Source: a virus
Virus record (IMG/VR): IMGVR_UViG_3300027985_000605
Span: 1-38,454 of that record
DNA: 38,454 bases
Reading direction: 5' to 3' (one strand)
The notes under the pieces are model-generated. The model saw nothing but the letters and a program-made list of their open reading frames with translations, was not told the origin of the DNA and did not search any database. The position numbers and the translations under genes are program-made. This document shows positions 6,379 through 13,330 of this stretch, piece by piece. Position 1 is the first letter of the stretch. The number at the start of each line of letters is the position of its first letter.

Positions 6379-7098
6379 ATGAAATTTTTCTGGATCCTTT
6401 TGGTTGCTCTTGTCGTCGTCTTTACAGCCGCGATTTGCGAGTGTAACGCGGACGAATTTAATTTCGCGTGGGACTATGGCGATACGGCCGTAGACGGCTT
6501 TAGAATCTATTCCGGCCCGATGATGCAGAGAGAAGACGGCACATGGTATCCCCAGCTTGCCGCCGATCCTCTCATCGATTCGATACCTGCCGACAGCCGC
6601 GAAGCGACCGGCACCGAAAAAGGATGGCCCGGGCAATCTAAAAAATTATGCTTTGTTTCGAGGGCGTATCGTGGCGACGAAGAGAGTGCAGATAGCAATT
6701 ACGTCTGCGCAGTGATTAATAACGAGCCACTACTATCTCCGGCGGATCTGGCCGGCAGCTACGATCACGATATAGAGCAAATAGAAATAAGCTGGTCACA
6801 ACCAGATTTTGAACGTGCGAAATTCTTCCAAATCTATTATAAAATTGGCGATGAAAACTTTCAGTTGCTTGAAAAGGTTGACAATATCGGCCAACAGGAA
6901 TTGCGATTGACGAAAGCGTTTGATGCAGTGCCGGACGGACAGAGCGCGGATGTTTCTTTTGTAATCGTAGCCTACAAAAACTTCGACGTATTCTCGCCAA
7001 ACAGCGCCGAGTTGACGATCACTATCGACAGGACGCAGGATGCGCCGATCCCACCGCCGGATAATTTTAGGCTTTCGGTGACTATCGGTGTACAGTAA
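6379..7098 (+). CDS. Secreted protein with FN3-like domain(s)
   Basis: A 239-residue protein from ATG 6379 after GGGGGGATT. The first 24 residues (MKFFWILLVALVVVFTAAI...) are a signal peptide, probably cut after 'CECNA'. The cysteine lacks a good lipobox, so signal peptidase I is more likely. The rest is beta-rich: 'FNFAWDYGDTAVDGFRIYSG' at residues 30-49 and 'IEISWSQPDFERAKFFQIYY' at about 135-154 are two starts of fibronectin type III-like sandwiches. A Pro-rich tail follows. It begins a plus-strand operon after a hairpin-rich leader. A phage protein exported to periplasm or surface suggests a moron or superinfection role; this is inference. Confidence 0.7.
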   Translation: MKFFWILLVALVVVFTAAICECNADEFNFAWDYGDTAVDGFRIYSGPMMQREDGTWYPQLAADPLIDSIPADSREATGTEKGWPGQSKKLCFVSRAYRGDEESADSNYVCAVINNEPLLSPADLAGSYDHDIEQIEISWSQPDFERAKFFQIYYKIGDENFQLLEKVDNIGQQELRLTKAFDAVPDGQSADVSFVIVAYKNFDVFSPNSAELTITIDRTQDAPIPPPDNFRLSVTIGVQ

Positions 7099-7283
7099 TG
7101 TACCGACTTGTCGCGTGTCCCGAATGCATCCACTCCGCTGAAGTGAAGATGGTTGATTGCGACGAAGTAATTAGGTTTTTTGTCTGCCATAATGAAAAAT
7201 CGAAAGAATATGGCATTGTGCATGCGGATTTTTTCGAGTGTCGTCTGGCATCTTATGAGGGCGGGAAAGGATTTTTAAAATAA
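7098..7283 (+). CDS. Small Cys-containing protein, 61 aa
   Basis: ATG 7098 overlaps the stop of the secreted protein as TAATG, indicating coupling. The 61-residue protein has a CxxC pair (C8, C11) and further cysteines (C21, C30, C48), which may form a small zinc-binding fold. It has no signal peptide or transmembrane helix. I do not recognise the family and give no function. Confidence 0.6.
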   Translation: MYRLVACPECIHSAEVKMVDCDEVIRFFVCHNEKSKEYGIVHADFFECRLASYEGGKGFLK

Positions 7284-7284
7284 T

Positions 7285-7593
7285 ATGGAAGAAAAAACAC
7301 TTCAGAATAGCGATATATCCGGGGCCAGAAAAAATGTGCCAGACATTAAAGTGATCGGGAATGGCGATATGTTTAGATTGCTTTGCAAAGCCTATAGTGA
7401 ATCTGAGGGCTGGATGAAAAGCACTAAAGCAATGGAAGTCCCCGGGGGTTGCGTTGTGCAGGTTACGACACAGCAAAAGAACCCCGATGGGAGTTATGCT
7501 GTCGCCGAGGCTCTGGCTTTTGTTCCGGGCGTTAAAATTATTGATGATGTAAACGATGGGCGTAAGTTAGGCATTGGGCAAGTATTAAAATAA
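7285..7593 (+). CDS. Conserved-looking hypothetical phage protein, 102 aa
   Basis: ATG 7285 is one base after the preceding stop, with AAAGGA upstream. The protein has a variable N-terminus, then 'GDMFRLLCKAYSESEGWMKSTKAM', and a beta-rich second half with 'GGCVVQVTTQQKNPDGSYAVAEALAFVPGV'. That half looks like a compact conserved domain, but I cannot name it. No membrane segments or catalytic motif are apparent. It is the last gene before a gap with a candidate promoter. Confidence 0.65.
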   Translation: MEEKTLQNSDISGARKNVPDIKVIGNGDMFRLLCKAYSESEGWMKSTKAMEVPGGCVVQVTTQQKNPDGSYAVAEALAFVPGVKIIDDVNDGRKLGIGQVLK

Positions 7594-7642
7594 ATTTTTA
7601 ACCTCATAGTATGATATGGGGGTAAAAAATAGATCCATAGAC

Positions 7643-7670
7643 TTCAAAAAAGAATATAATCAGTTATAAT
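7643..7670 (+). promoter_or_regulatory. Candidate promoter for the 7718 gene
   Basis: TTCAAA (7643-7648), a 16-base spacer and TATAAT (7665-7670); a second TATAAT lies at 7655-7660. It sits in a 124-bp AT-rich gap ahead of the 75-aa gene. The -35 match is weak. Confidence 0.35.
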
Positions 7671-7717
7671 TATTGAATAAAGTTCATGTTCCACAAACTT
7701 AAAAATAGGGGGAGAAC

Positions 7718-7945
7718 ATGGATATAGATAAAGGGCAGATCATCGACATCGCTAAAGATCAAGGCTTGGATCTGGCCGAAGACATGGCCATGGCTGCAGC
7801 AAAAACTGCGCTTAATCTTTTGAGGATCATTCTACCGAAAGTGTCACGCGGTTTCGGCCTGGCTTTCAATTTATTTCTTGATTCTTATGAATCCGTGATA
7901 TTTGAAATGCTGGATAAAATTGATGGGAAAAAAGATCTTGAATGA
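7718..7945 (+). CDS. Small helical amphipathic protein, 75 aa
   Basis: ATG 7718 follows a strong ribosome-binding sequence (GGGGGAGAAC). The protein is almost wholly alpha-helical, with an Ala/Met/Leu-rich stretch 'AEDMAMAAAKTALNLLRIILP' and a hydrophobic 'GLAFNLFLDSYESVIFEML'. The hydrophobicity suggests membrane association or oligomerisation, but there is no clear transmembrane segment. It lies alone between a candidate promoter and convergent terminators. A holin-like role is conceivable but unsupported. Confidence 0.6.
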   Translation: MDIDKGQIIDIAKDQGLDLAEDMAMAAAKTALNLLRIILPKVSRGFGLAFNLFLDSYESVIFEMLDKIDGKKDLE

Positions 7946-7947
7946 CG

Positions 7948-7979
7948 AAAAAAAATTCGGGCCGCGATTGACCCGAATT
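7948..7979 (-). terminator. Intrinsic terminator of the minus-strand RecT operon
   Basis: On the minus strand AATTCGGG, a 10-base loop and CCCGAATT (8-bp stem) are followed by a run of T. It lies about 100 bases past the recT stop, beyond the plus-strand terminator, so the two operons end in interleaved terminators. Confidence 0.75.
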
Positions 7980-8037
7980 ATAGTTTTAGATTAGTATTTA
8001 AGGTGAGCATTCTGTGACAGGGATTTCACCAGAGGGG

Positions 8038-8080
8038 GCCGCTTCTCAAACTCTACCGACGAGGGAAGCGGCTTTCTTTT
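8038..8080 (+). terminator. Intrinsic terminator of the 6379-7945 plus-strand operon
   Basis: GCCGCTTC (8038-8045) pairs with GAAGCGGC (8065-8072) and is followed by TTTCTTTT. It closes plus-strand transcription at the recT stop. Confidence 0.75.
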
Positions 8081-9086
8081 ATCCCCAGCTTGGCCCCGCC
8101 TGTTTTTCATTGTCCTTCGACTCCAGTTCAAGTTCTACGATCTTGATGTAGTTTGTGGCTTCCTGCGCCGTTAATTCCGACAATTTTCCGATCTGCCGAT
8201 TAGTATATGACGATAGCGTTTGCAGGATTTTATCCGCACGACCGGCTTTTTCTTCAAGTTCGTAAATCTGCTTGGCCTGATCTCGTGTGGCCGTTTCCGG
8301 CTGCGGATGTGGTTCTGGTTGCGGCTCTTTTTTGAAGTCGAGCGGAATTAATTGCGCCGGTTGCTTTATCTCTTCAATGATCGATTCTTCGTCGGTTGCT
8401 TCGACGCTTTTCAATAATTGCGAGTCATCGGATGTGTTTATTATTTTTTTGCAAAGTCGATTGTAAATCGTTTTGCGTACCATTTCCTCTGTAAATTTGC
8501 CGTGTGTCGAATTTGGGTTGATCTTGCCGGATTCGGTCACCGGATTCATTTTGCTCTGTCTCCAGCTACGATGGATTTCATCCATCGTCATAATATCAGT
8601 ATGGATCTGGTTTCCATCGGCATCGACAGCCATTGCATAAGCGCCGATAATATCGTCTTTTTCAAGCGCCATAAAATCCTGCTCATGCTCTATCTGTTTT
8701 ATTCCGTTGACAATTTTGATAGATACTTTGTCACCGCGATAGATCGGTTGCGCTGAGATATATTTTATAGTTGGGTCAACTCGCATAGCTACCGCAATGG
8801 CTCCCATATATTCGCGCTGGCAGACAAGTTTTTGACCATATGCCACAAAAGAGCATTGCTTTTTCTGCGGATTAAGCCCTTGAACGGCCATATTCATAAT
8901 AGACTGATGGATTGATTCTGGAGTGCAGACTTCGAGAACCGGGCGTTTATTTCTATCGACGGTTTCTAAAAGCGTCAGATAAGCGCTTTTAAGGGCATTT
9001 TCAAACGAATAATTCTGTGGCAATGCTACCGCACATTGTTTTAATTCGAGCTTTACGTTTTCACCTATGATCTGTAAATCGTGCAT
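8079..9086 (-). CDS. recT: RecT-family single-strand annealing protein
   Basis: A 335-residue protein whose first 230 residues carry RecT-family signatures: an N-terminal helical segment with 'ALKSAYLTLLE', then 'SIHQSIMNMAVQGLNPQKKQCSFVAYG' and 'LVCQREYMGAIAVA', and the later 'EMVRKTIYNRLCKK'. RecT proteins anneal complementary single strands in phage recombination. A Pro/Gln-rich linker (EPQPEPHPQPET) joins a C-terminal helical domain of about 75 residues, often used for partner binding. ATG 9086 overlaps the upstream stop as TAATG. I see no RecE-like exonuclease next to it; the Rad50-like ATPase across the divergent promoter may be a partner. It is the last gene of its operon. Confidence 0.9.
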   Translation of the reverse strand: MHDLQIIGENVKLELKQCAVALPQNYSFENALKSAYLTLLETVDRNKRPVLEVCTPESIHQSIMNMAVQGLNPQKKQCSFVAYGQKLVCQREYMGAIAVAMRVDPTIKYISAQPIYRGDKVSIKIVNGIKQIEHEQDFMALEKDDIIGAYAMAVDADGNQIHTDIMTMDEIHRSWRQSKMNPVTESGKINPNSTHGKFTEEMVRKTIYNRLCKKIINTSDDSQLLKSVEATDEESIIEEIKQPAQLIPLDFKKEPQPEPHPQPETATRDQAKQIYELEEKAGRADKILQTLSSYTNRQIGKLSELTAQEATNYIKIVELELESKDNEKQAGPSWG

Positions 9087-9298
9087 TAAAATAGCTCCTC
9101 AAATTTTGGTTTAGATTTCTTGCCAAGCACTATCCTTTTTACCTCACTTTTTGCTAAAATTTCAAGCTTTTCGCAAACATTTTCGGGCGTTTCGCCAGCC
9201 TCGATTGCAGCTTGAAACTCGACATCGACACGCATGCTTTCGAAGTTGCCGAGGTTGACCGTGCGGCCATAGGCGACTTTTACGGATTCTATTTTCAT
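9086..9298 (-). CDS. Small conserved phage protein upstream of recT, 70 aa
   Basis: Begins MKIESVKVAYGRTVNLGNFES, a pattern that occurs in many phages as a short protein next to recombination or replication genes; its function is not known to me. It is charged and soluble, with a beta-strand N-terminus followed by a helix. It overlaps the preceding gene by 4 bases (ATGA at 9295-9298) and recT by TAATG, so it is translationally coupled on both sides. A recombination accessory role is an inference from context only. Confidence 0.75.
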   Translation of the reverse strand: MKIESVKVAYGRTVNLGNFESMRVDVEFQAAIEAGETPENVCEKLEILAKSEVKRIVLGKKSKPKFEELF

Positions 9299-9636
9299 GC
9301 TTTACACCTTTTTTTAACAGCAGCAACAAGCCGTTTCTTAATCTCTGAATTTTTTAGAAAACATGATGCTCCGAACGATTTAAGCGTAAAGCTGTTTTTT
9401 CCCATGTCATAATAGAATGTTAGCCTGGAAATATACGATAGTAGGCCATCGGCTTGCTCGTTCGTTAGTTTTTCGCCATTAAGCCGCGAGTTATCTATAC
9501 TGTAATTTTCATCACGGGCAATAATTTCAAATTTTAAAAGTTTTTGAATTGCTTTCGCATCGAAATAGACACGTTTTTGCCCTGATTTTTCCCAATACTT
9601 TCCAAAGTTGTTAAGCGCCCATGTGCTAAATTCCAT
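9295..9636 (-). CDS. Hypothetical protein, 113 aa, in the recT operon
   Basis: The family is not recognised. ATG 9636 overlaps the 38-aa gene as TAATG, and the stop overlaps the next gene as ATGA. The protein has an N-terminal helix with aromatic residues, a central 'LTNEQADGLLSYISRLTFYYD' stretch and a strongly basic C-terminus (KKRLVAAVKKRCKA), consistent with binding nucleic acid. No metal-binding or catalytic motif is visible. Confidence 0.65.
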   Translation of the reverse strand: MEFSTWALNNFGKYWEKSGQKRVYFDAKAIQKLLKFEIIARDENYSIDNSRLNGEKLTNEQADGLLSYISRLTFYYDMGKNSFTLKSFGASCFLKNSEIKKRLVAAVKKRCKA

Positions 9637-9752
9637 TAAAACGGCCCTCCCTGCGCCAGCGTGACAAGCTGGCAGGTCAAATCATTGCATTCAATCCAGC
9701 GTTCGCCCAGGTTGTACAGATCGAAATTCCATTCGAGCCAGATCCAGAACAT
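9636..9752 (-). CDS. Very small Trp-rich protein, 38 aa
   Basis: ATG 9752 to TAA 9636 encodes MFWIWLEWNFDLYNLGERW followed by a short Cys-containing tail. It has the ribosome-binding sequence AAGGCGAG, starts 2 bases after the upstream stop and overlaps the downstream start as TAATG. That arrangement strongly suggests a translated gene although it is short. The N-terminus with four Trp could associate with a membrane or a partner protein. Function unknown. Confidence 0.6.
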   Translation of the reverse strand: MFWIWLEWNFDLYNLGERWIECNDLTCQLVTLAQGGPF

Positions 9753-9754
9753 GA

Positions 9755-9949
9755 TTACTCGCCTTTCCGCCAGCCGATGATCTCGGCATCTTCGTTGATC
9801 TCACGGTTGCACCTATCGCACAATCCCTCAGCCGCTATTTCGGGGTCGTCGCTCAAAATACGTTCATTGCAACATTCGCAAGCTTTATTCTTGCCGATGT
9901 ATTTAGTTTCTTCGTCGTTTTCATAAATATTCCGTTCTGATCTTTCCAT
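9755..9949 (-). CDS. Small zinc-ribbon protein, 64 aa
   Basis: Carries CxCC (ACECCNERI) and CxxC (GLCDRCNREIN) pairs spaced as in a zinc ribbon. Residues 24-52 are a clear paralogue of residues 45-74 of the upstream protein (SDDPEIA-EGL-DRCNREIN in both). The similarity extends to DNA (9793-9853 versus 10233-10293), indicating a fairly recent tandem duplication. The stop/start junction with the upstream gene is at 9949. Function unknown; it could bind nucleic acid or protein. Confidence 0.7.
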   Translation of the reverse strand: MERSERNIYENDEETKYIGKNKACECCNERILSDDPEIAAEGLCDRCNREINEDAEIIGWRKGE

Positions 9950-10452
9950 TATTTTGTCTCATCAAAAATATAAAATTCGATTTCCCAGTCCAGTTCATCC
10001 AAATTTTCAACAGCCGCAACATCTTCTGAACATTGGTAATAAAACGCTTTTATCGATGCATTGTCGTCTATCTGATAATAAGCGCTAAATTCGTCATAGC
10101 CGTGCCATTCTGTCCCGTCTGTCAGCCGATTAGTGTGTTCGCAGTTGATATGCTCAACTGCCTCGATTGCGTCAATCCCTGCTATTTCGATTGCCTGATC
10201 TCTATTTAGTTTTTTCATTTCAATCTCCTTGTCGTTAATCTCCCGGTTGCACCTGTCGCGAAGCCCCTGCTCTGCAATTTCGGGGTCGTCGCTGATTACC
10301 TGGGTTCCGCAACAATCACAAAATAGCCATTCAGAAGGTATTTTTTTCCAGCAAGGATCATTCGGCCCTACATACATCATCGTATCTTCGTCAATCACAA
10401 CGTTATTCTTTTTTTCTATAATTTTAATTTGTTCGATATTTAGTTTTTTCAT
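9949..10452 (-). CDS. Two-domain protein: zinc-ribbon paralogue fused to a small phage domain, with an internal translation start
   Basis: ATG 10452 follows AAGGAGATCGAA. The first half (to about residue 75) has a zinc-ribbon-like FCDCCG and 'SDDPEIAEQGLRDRCNREIN', where the third cysteine is replaced by Arg, so metal binding may be lost. The second half starts MKKLNRDQAIEIAGIDAIEA and matches a stand-alone phage protein type. Directly before that Met lies a second ribosome site, AAGGAGATTGAA, with ATG at 10218, nearly identical to the first leader. It looks like two former genes fused in frame, still able to yield a separate 89-aa product. Confidence 0.7.
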   Translation of the reverse strand: MKKLNIEQIKIIEKKNNVVIDEDTMMYVGPNDPCWKKIPSEWLFCDCCGTQVISDDPEIAEQGLRDRCNREINDKEIEMKKLNRDQAIEIAGIDAIEAVEHINCEHTNRLTDGTEWHGYDEFSAYYQIDDNASIKAFYYQCSEDVAAVENLDELDWEIEFYIFDETK

Positions 10453-10494
10453 TTCGATCTCCTTTTTTGTTTTAGTTAAAATCATTATTGGCTT

Positions 10495-10515
10495 TTTAGT
10501 AACAAACTTTAGTAA
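10495..10515. promoter_or_regulatory. Direct repeat TTTAGTAA x2 in the divergent control region
   Basis: TTTAGTAA at 10495-10502 and again at 10508-10515, with starts 13 bp apart, just upstream of the minus-strand zinc-ribbon gene. A possible operator. Confidence 0.4.
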
Positions 10516-10521
10516 AAAAAA

Positions 10522-10565
10522 TACAAAATTTATATAAAAATTAAATTAAAGCTATACAAAATTTA
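10522..10565. promoter_or_regulatory. Direct repeat TACAAAATTTA x2, candidate operator over the divergent promoter
   Basis: Identical 11-mers at 10522-10532 and 10555-10565, with starts 33 bp apart, about three helical turns. They touch the -10 and -35 boxes of the minus-strand promoter, so a regulator bound here would block it. The RHH protein encoded next door (10612) is the natural candidate. Confidence 0.5.
10531..10559 (-). promoter_or_regulatory. Candidate promoter of the minus-strand zinc-ribbon/recT operon
   Basis: Read on the minus strand: TTGTAT (10554-10559), a 17-base spacer and TATATA (10531-10536). It lies about 80 bases before the first gene of the operon in a very AT-rich divergent region. 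Confidence 0.5.
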
Positions 10566-10611
10566 GCCAATATTGTAAATATAAAACATATAAAAAAGGG
10601 GGTGAATTTAA

Positions 10612-10797
10612 ATGACAAAAAAATCAGAAATTTATACGGAACCGATCTATCTTACAGTCACGCCGGAACAAAAAGAGGCTATTAAACAGATATCTAGATT
10701 GTACGAAAATTCACTGATTGGATACCTGCGGCACATGATCAATGTTGAAATGCGGAAACACGAGGTTGGATCTAACAATGGAAATAAAACTATCTAA
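10612..10797 (+). CDS. Ribbon-helix-helix-like small DNA-binding protein, 61 aa
   Basis: ATG 10612 follows AAAAGGGGGTGAATTTAA. A beta-strand ('IYLTVTPEQ') followed by two helices ('EAIKQISRLYENSLIGYLRHMINVEM') is the ribbon-helix-helix pattern of CopG/Arc-type repressors. It is the first plus-strand gene of the divergent control region, so it is a good candidate for the factor binding the direct repeats there. It overlaps the ATPase gene start by 20 bases. Assignment rests on pattern only. Confidence 0.6.
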   Translation: MTKKSEIYTEPIYLTVTPEQKEAIKQISRLYENSLIGYLRHMINVEMRKHEVGSNNGNKTI

Positions 10798-12718
10798 ATT
10801 AACAATTAAAAACTTCAAGGGCATCCGAAATTTCGAGCTGAAAGCCGATGGACGAAACATAATCATCAGGGGAAAAAACGGATCTGGGAAAACGACACTG
10901 GCTGACGCATTTTTCTGGCTGTTCGACGATGCCGATCTGTCTCTTCAATCGAAATTCAACACGCTGATGCTCGACAAAAACGGCAACGCCATCGACCATC
11001 AAGAGGCCCACGTTGAAGCCGAAATCGATGTTGACGGAAAAAAGGTCGAACTTGCCAAAATTTACAGGCAAAAATGGACTAAAAAGCGGGGCCAGGCCGA
11101 GGCTGAATTTCAGGGCCACACCACAAAACATTTTTGGAACTCCACTCCCATTGGAAAAAAAGAATACAACAAGCGCCTATCAGAGATAATCGACCCGGCT
11201 CTATTTCGAACACTGGCCGATCCCGCATTTTTCTGTAACGTTGCCAAGGTTGACTTTCGCAGAGACATCTTGATCCAGCTTGCAGGAAACGTCACAGATA
11301 CCAAAATTATTGACCAGTTTGACGAACTGGCAGAATTAAAAGAGATGCTACATATCAATGATCGTAGCATCGAAGACCACAAAACGGTCATGCTGGAGCA
11401 ACGCCGGGAGCTTAACCGAGCATTGCAGGAAATCCCCACCCGCATCGATGAGCTTAAAAAATCAATGCCTGAGGCTGACAGCGGGGCCGAAGTCGAATTG
11501 CGGGATCGGCTGAAAACGGTAGAGACGGGCGTTGATAACGCGAAAAACGAAATCTTAGCGCTGGGAGCGGGTGTTACTCTATCTGAAAAAAAAAGGGAAC
11601 TTATCGAGCTTGAAGGGCAGCTAAATCGACTGATGCCGGATTACAATGTGAACGAGATCAATTCGGCTAAAGAAAAGGTTCGAGTAACACTTGAAGCAAT
11701 TGATTGTAAGAAGCGGGAATTAATTGATTTAGAGCGCAATCTAAAACTATTGAATGAGGAGATGTTGCTCAACTCAAATGCACGGGCCGAATTAAAACTG
11801 GAATGGACCGAGGCAAACAACCGACAATATCAGCAGAGCGATAAATGTTTCGCATGTGGGCAGCTATTGCCGGCCGAATTGATTTCCGATCAACTCAATA
11901 AATTCAATTCCAAAAAAGCCTCCGACATAAAAAAGATTGATGCCGAAGGCGGCAAGATGTTCGCCGAATATCATAAAATGGAATCTCAAAAGGCAAATTG
12001 TGAAAAAGAGATTGAAGACTTCGGATTTCTGATCGCCCAGCTCCAAGAAAAAATAGAGCGCTACGAAAAACAGATCGCCGCGGCAAAAGCGCGGATTGAT
12101 GCAGAGCATGAAGCTAAAACCGACCGGCTATGCGCTGACATAGGTGAAATCCAGGCCGAAATAGATCAACTCTATACCGATACAGCACCGGAATGTAAAC
12201 GGATAGAAAAACGGCTCTCAGAGCTTTTAAATGAAAAAGGGAAAATTGAATCATCTCTACTCGAATACACCCAGCTTGATCGGACCCTGCGCCGGATCGA
12301 GCAGCTTGAAAAATCGCTCAAAGAAAATGGGCGGCAATATGAGCAGTGCGAGAAACAGCTTTATTTGATAGAGCTTTTTGTCAGGCGCAAGGCAGAATTT
12401 ATTGAAGAAAATGTTTCCGGACGATTTCAGATAACACGGTGGAAACTATTTGATGTCCAGGTAAACCAGGGCATCCGTGATATCTGCGAAGCAACGATGG
12501 GCGGCGTTCCGTATAGCACGGATCTAAACACGGGGGCCAAAATTAATGTGGGCCTGGATGTAATCAATACACTTTCAAAACACTATGGTGTTATGCTCCC
12601 GATTTTCGTGGATAACGCTGAATCAATAACGAACTGGATGATTGATTTAGACAACCAAGTTGTGCGGCTTGTGGCTGCGGCGAACGTGGAAAAATTGGAG
12701 GTGATCGATGGCGATTGA
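10778..12718 (+). CDS. Rad50/SbcC-like ATPase with zinc hook
   Basis: A 646-residue SMC-type ATPase started at ATG 10778 (MEIKLSKLTIKNF). Walker A is G32-K-N-G-S-G-K-T39. Two long coiled-coil arms flank a zinc hook C357-F-A-C360 (CFACGQLLP). The C-terminal lobe has 'TDLNTGAKINVGLDVIN' as signature-like region and the Walker B-type motif LPIFVDNAES at about 612, where the usual D-E is D-N. It is shorter than SbcC (about 1,000 residues), as is common for phage versions. No SbcD-like nuclease is adjacent. It probably processes DNA ends or replication intermediates with the RecT system. Confidence 0.85.
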   Translation: MEIKLSKLTIKNFKGIRNFELKADGRNIIIRGKNGSGKTTLADAFFWLFDDADLSLQSKFNTLMLDKNGNAIDHQEAHVEAEIDVDGKKVELAKIYRQKWTKKRGQAEAEFQGHTTKHFWNSTPIGKKEYNKRLSEIIDPALFRTLADPAFFCNVAKVDFRRDILIQLAGNVTDTKIIDQFDELAELKEMLHINDRSIEDHKTVMLEQRRELNRALQEIPTRIDELKKSMPEADSGAEVELRDRLKTVETGVDNAKNEILALGAGVTLSEKKRELIELEGQLNRLMPDYNVNEINSAKEKVRVTLEAIDCKKRELIDLERNLKLLNEEMLLNSNARAELKLEWTEANNRQYQQSDKCFACGQLLPAELISDQLNKFNSKKASDIKKIDAEGGKMFAEYHKMESQKANCEKEIEDFGFLIAQLQEKIERYEKQIAAAKARIDAEHEAKTDRLCADIGEIQAEIDQLYTDTAPECKRIEKRLSELLNEKGKIESSLLEYTQLDRTLRRIEQLEKSLKENGRQYEQCEKQLYLIELFVRRKAEFIEENVSGRFQITRWKLFDVQVNQGIRDICEATMGGVPYSTDLNTGAKINVGLDVINTLSKHYGVMLPIFVDNAESITNWMIDLDNQVVRLVAAANVEKLEVIDGD

Positions 12719-12944
12719 AATCAAAATAACGAAACAGGGCACATTGAAAATGCTGAGAAGAGGCAACTGGATGGCTTTATCATGCCCATTTACCGGCGAT
12801 GGCTCTCACTGCGGCGACTGGTGCCCGCTATTTAATTACAAGGAAACGGCATTGATTGGTCCAGGCAATGAAGGCGACGCAATTTTGAAAGAATTGTTTC
12901 TTTGCCGGACTAAATATTTAATTTCAAAGGTGGAATATGAGTGA
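12708..12944 (+). CDS. Cys-rich small protein of the 'CPF...CGDWCPLF' type, 78 aa
   Basis: Overlaps the ATPase gene by 11 bases. Cysteines are arranged as CPF-(8)-CGDWCPLF and a late LC, likely a structural zinc or disulfide site. It is a paralogue in pattern of the protein at 13584 (CPW...CGTWCPMH...LC). The type is frequent in phage early regions with unknown function. It is soluble, with no membrane segment. Confidence 0.65.
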   Translation: MAIEIKITKQGTLKMLRRGNWMALSCPFTGDGSHCGDWCPLFNYKETALIGPGNEGDAILKELFLCRTKYLISKVEYE

Positions 12945-13221
12945 AAAGCTATTTAGATTAAGAAGATACCAGACAAAATTCTTCAAATCCGAATCTTTAG
13001 AACCAAATAAAATGACAATGGAATGGTACCAAAAAGACAACCCGTGGGCATCGCCGCAATGCTCATGGTGTTATCGCTATATGCAGCCGATGGACATTAT
13101 AGGATTTGCAGAGGATATAAACGATAAGACTAATATTTTATGCGGCTTGTGTATGGAAGCCCTTAAGAATGAGGGCGAGATTGAATTTGATTACGACCCA
13201 TATTTAAAAGACGACGAATAG
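12937..13221 (+). CDS. Small zinc-finger-like protein, 94 aa
   Basis: ATG 12937 overlaps the preceding stop by 8 bases. Two CxxC pairs (CSWC at about 42-45, CGLC at about 69-72) about 23 residues apart suggest a zinc finger. The N-terminus is basic ('KLFRLRRYQTKFFK') and the C-terminus acidic. No named family recognised. It lies in the dense early operon between two other Cys-rich proteins. Confidence 0.65.
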   Translation: MSEKLFRLRRYQTKFFKSESLEPNKMTMEWYQKDNPWASPQCSWCYRYMQPMDIIGFAEDINDKTNILCGLCMEALKNEGEIEFDYDPYLKDDE

Positions 13222-13288
13222 ACGACGGGGGCCGATCCCCCGCCGCCCGACCCATTCAAACCACTCGACTCTCCTGCAGAGAGGACGA

Positions 13289-13330
13289 ATGATGCAATTA
13301 TGCATCGAAACGGATCTATCATGCAACTAA
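13289..13330 (+). CDS. Possible 13-codon leader peptide upstream of the 13321 gene
   Basis: GAGAGGACGA followed by ATGATG opens a 13-residue frame (MMQLCIETDLSCN) whose stop overlaps the start of the next gene (ATG 13321) by 10 bases. The downstream start has no good ribosome site of its own, so reinitiation after this leader is plausible. Confidence 0.3.
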   Translation: MMQLCIETDLSCN

